Of a stretch of DNA of 64,000 nt, positions 63,571 to 64,000 are shown in pieces. The translations under genes were made by a program, and so were the position numbers. Below the pieces are notes generated by a model. That model was not told the DNA's origin and searched no databases. It saw only the letters and a list, made by a program, of their open reading frames with translations. Each line of letters opens with the position of its first letter. Within the stretch, counting starts at the first letter, position 1. This DNA comes from Streptomyces sp. S465 (GTDB lineage Bacteria > Actinomycetota > Actinomycetes > Streptomycetales > Streptomycetaceae), in the NCBI RefSeq assembly GCF_026898115.1, contig NZ_CP114036.1:6256001-6320000 (forward strand). The letters are read 5' to 3'.

Positions 63571-64000
63571 GACGATGACGGCGACCCCGCCGGCGACGTC
63601 GGAGATACCCGGGGCCGGGATACCCGGGGCCGAGGAGGTGCTCCAGAGGTGGCAGACGGATCGTTCCCGCGCGCCGATCGCCACCAAGATCGTGATAGCG
63701 GGAGGCTTCGGCGTCGGCAAGACGACCTTTGTCGGCTCGGTTTCGGAGATCACTCCGCTCCAGACCGAGGCGCTGATGACGCAGGCCAGCGAGAGTGTGG
63801 ACGATCTGGAGGCGACTCCGGAGAAGCTGACCACCACCGTCGCGATGGACTTCGGCCGGATCACGCTGGAGAACGATCTGGTCCTGTATCTCTTCGGCAC
63901 CCCCGGCCAGCAGCGTTTCTGGTTCATGTGGGACGACCTGATGCGCGGGGCCATCGGCGCGGTGGTGATGGTCGACACCCGGCGCCTGGACGACAGCTTC
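63551..64000 (+). CDS. cvnD: Conservon GTPase CvnD (3' truncated by window)
   Basis: 150 residues seen; the gene runs off the window. GTG 63551 (MDFAGSETMTATP) lies inside cvnC, overlapping by 20 bp. P-loop GGFGVGKTTFVGSV near residue 55 and switch II GTPGQQRFWF near residue 116 are intact. A Ras-like GTPase of the MglA-like conservon class. Confidence 0.93.
   Translation, partial: MDFAGSETMTATPPATSEIPGAGIPGAEEVLQRWQTDRSRAPIATKIVIAGGFGVGKTTFVGSVSEITPLQTEALMTQASESVDDLEATPEKLTTTVAMDFGRITLENDLVLYLFGTPGQQRFWFMWDDLMRGAIGAVVMVDTRRLDDSF

Overview
The window is high-GC actinobacterial chromosome, almost certainly Streptomyces. Codon third positions are strongly G/C, GTG and TTG starts are common, and there are WhiB, group-3 sigma, SpoIIE, conservon, SARP, snapalysin and Ni-SOD genes. 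From memory, the gene order follows the conserved core of S. coelicolor from the das chitobiose locus (SCO5234 region) through sigH, sodN, malic enzyme, kgd and lon to a conservon (SCO528x-529x region). No alignment was run, so the synteny is recalled, not computed.

Layout. 1-3600: end of a dasABC-type N-acetylglucosamine/chitobiose importer, a GH3 hexosaminidase and a SIS-domain sugar-phosphate enzyme. 3700-5800: PdtaS-type sensor kinase convergent with a WhiB1/WblE regulator; a DasR-like dre site lies before the kinase and a CRP-like palindrome before whiB. 6100-9450: diacylglycerol kinase, a membrane protein, and the translationally coupled anti-sigma/sigma pair (RsbW/UshX-SigH type). 9690-16700: GNAT, UBP zinc finger, Na+/H+ antiporter, PGRP-type amidase, glutaminase, a small Cys protein with an AraC regulator, VOC protein, stand-alone KAS III. 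17000-24100: two STAS proteins lacking the usual phospho-serine, snapalysin with its divergent LysR regulator, an 822-residue-class PAS/GAF/SpoIIE/ATPase protein, TetR. 24100-25400: a scarred stretch with transposase and LysR remnants around an intact double-glycine peptide gene. 25400-33700: divergent sodN/sodX, CGNR protein, methyltransferase, polar amino-acid ABC importer, malic enzyme, MDR oxidoreductase.

33680-43700 is the main accessory block. It holds a DUF4097-PadR operon with a candidate auto-operator. Next comes a compact three-gene operon: an A-T-TE NRPS-like synthetase, an NAD-dependent epimerase-family reductase and an NTF2/SnoaL-like protein. This set matches the terfestatin/echoside p-terphenyl core (TerA/TerB/TerC type). 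Three 7-bp direct repeats at exact 11-bp spacing, the arrangement read by SARP regulators, sit in front of the synthetase. A TetR-SARP operon and a nitroreductase lie just downstream. This is the best candidate for a specialised biosynthetic system here.

43790-58200: DUF6104 protein, the multifunctional 2-oxoglutarate decarboxylase/dehydrogenase, a two-component system, a spermidine-synthase-fold protein, a rhomboid-like protein, lon preceded by a HspR-type HAIR element, Uma2 protein, secreted GH25 lysozyme, MarR with a perfect dyad, a G+C-rich minisatellite, and a PP2C-like phosphatase. 58590-64000: a four-gene overlapping conservon (cvnABCD, the last truncated by the window edge) whose CvnA carries an unusually long repetitive tail.
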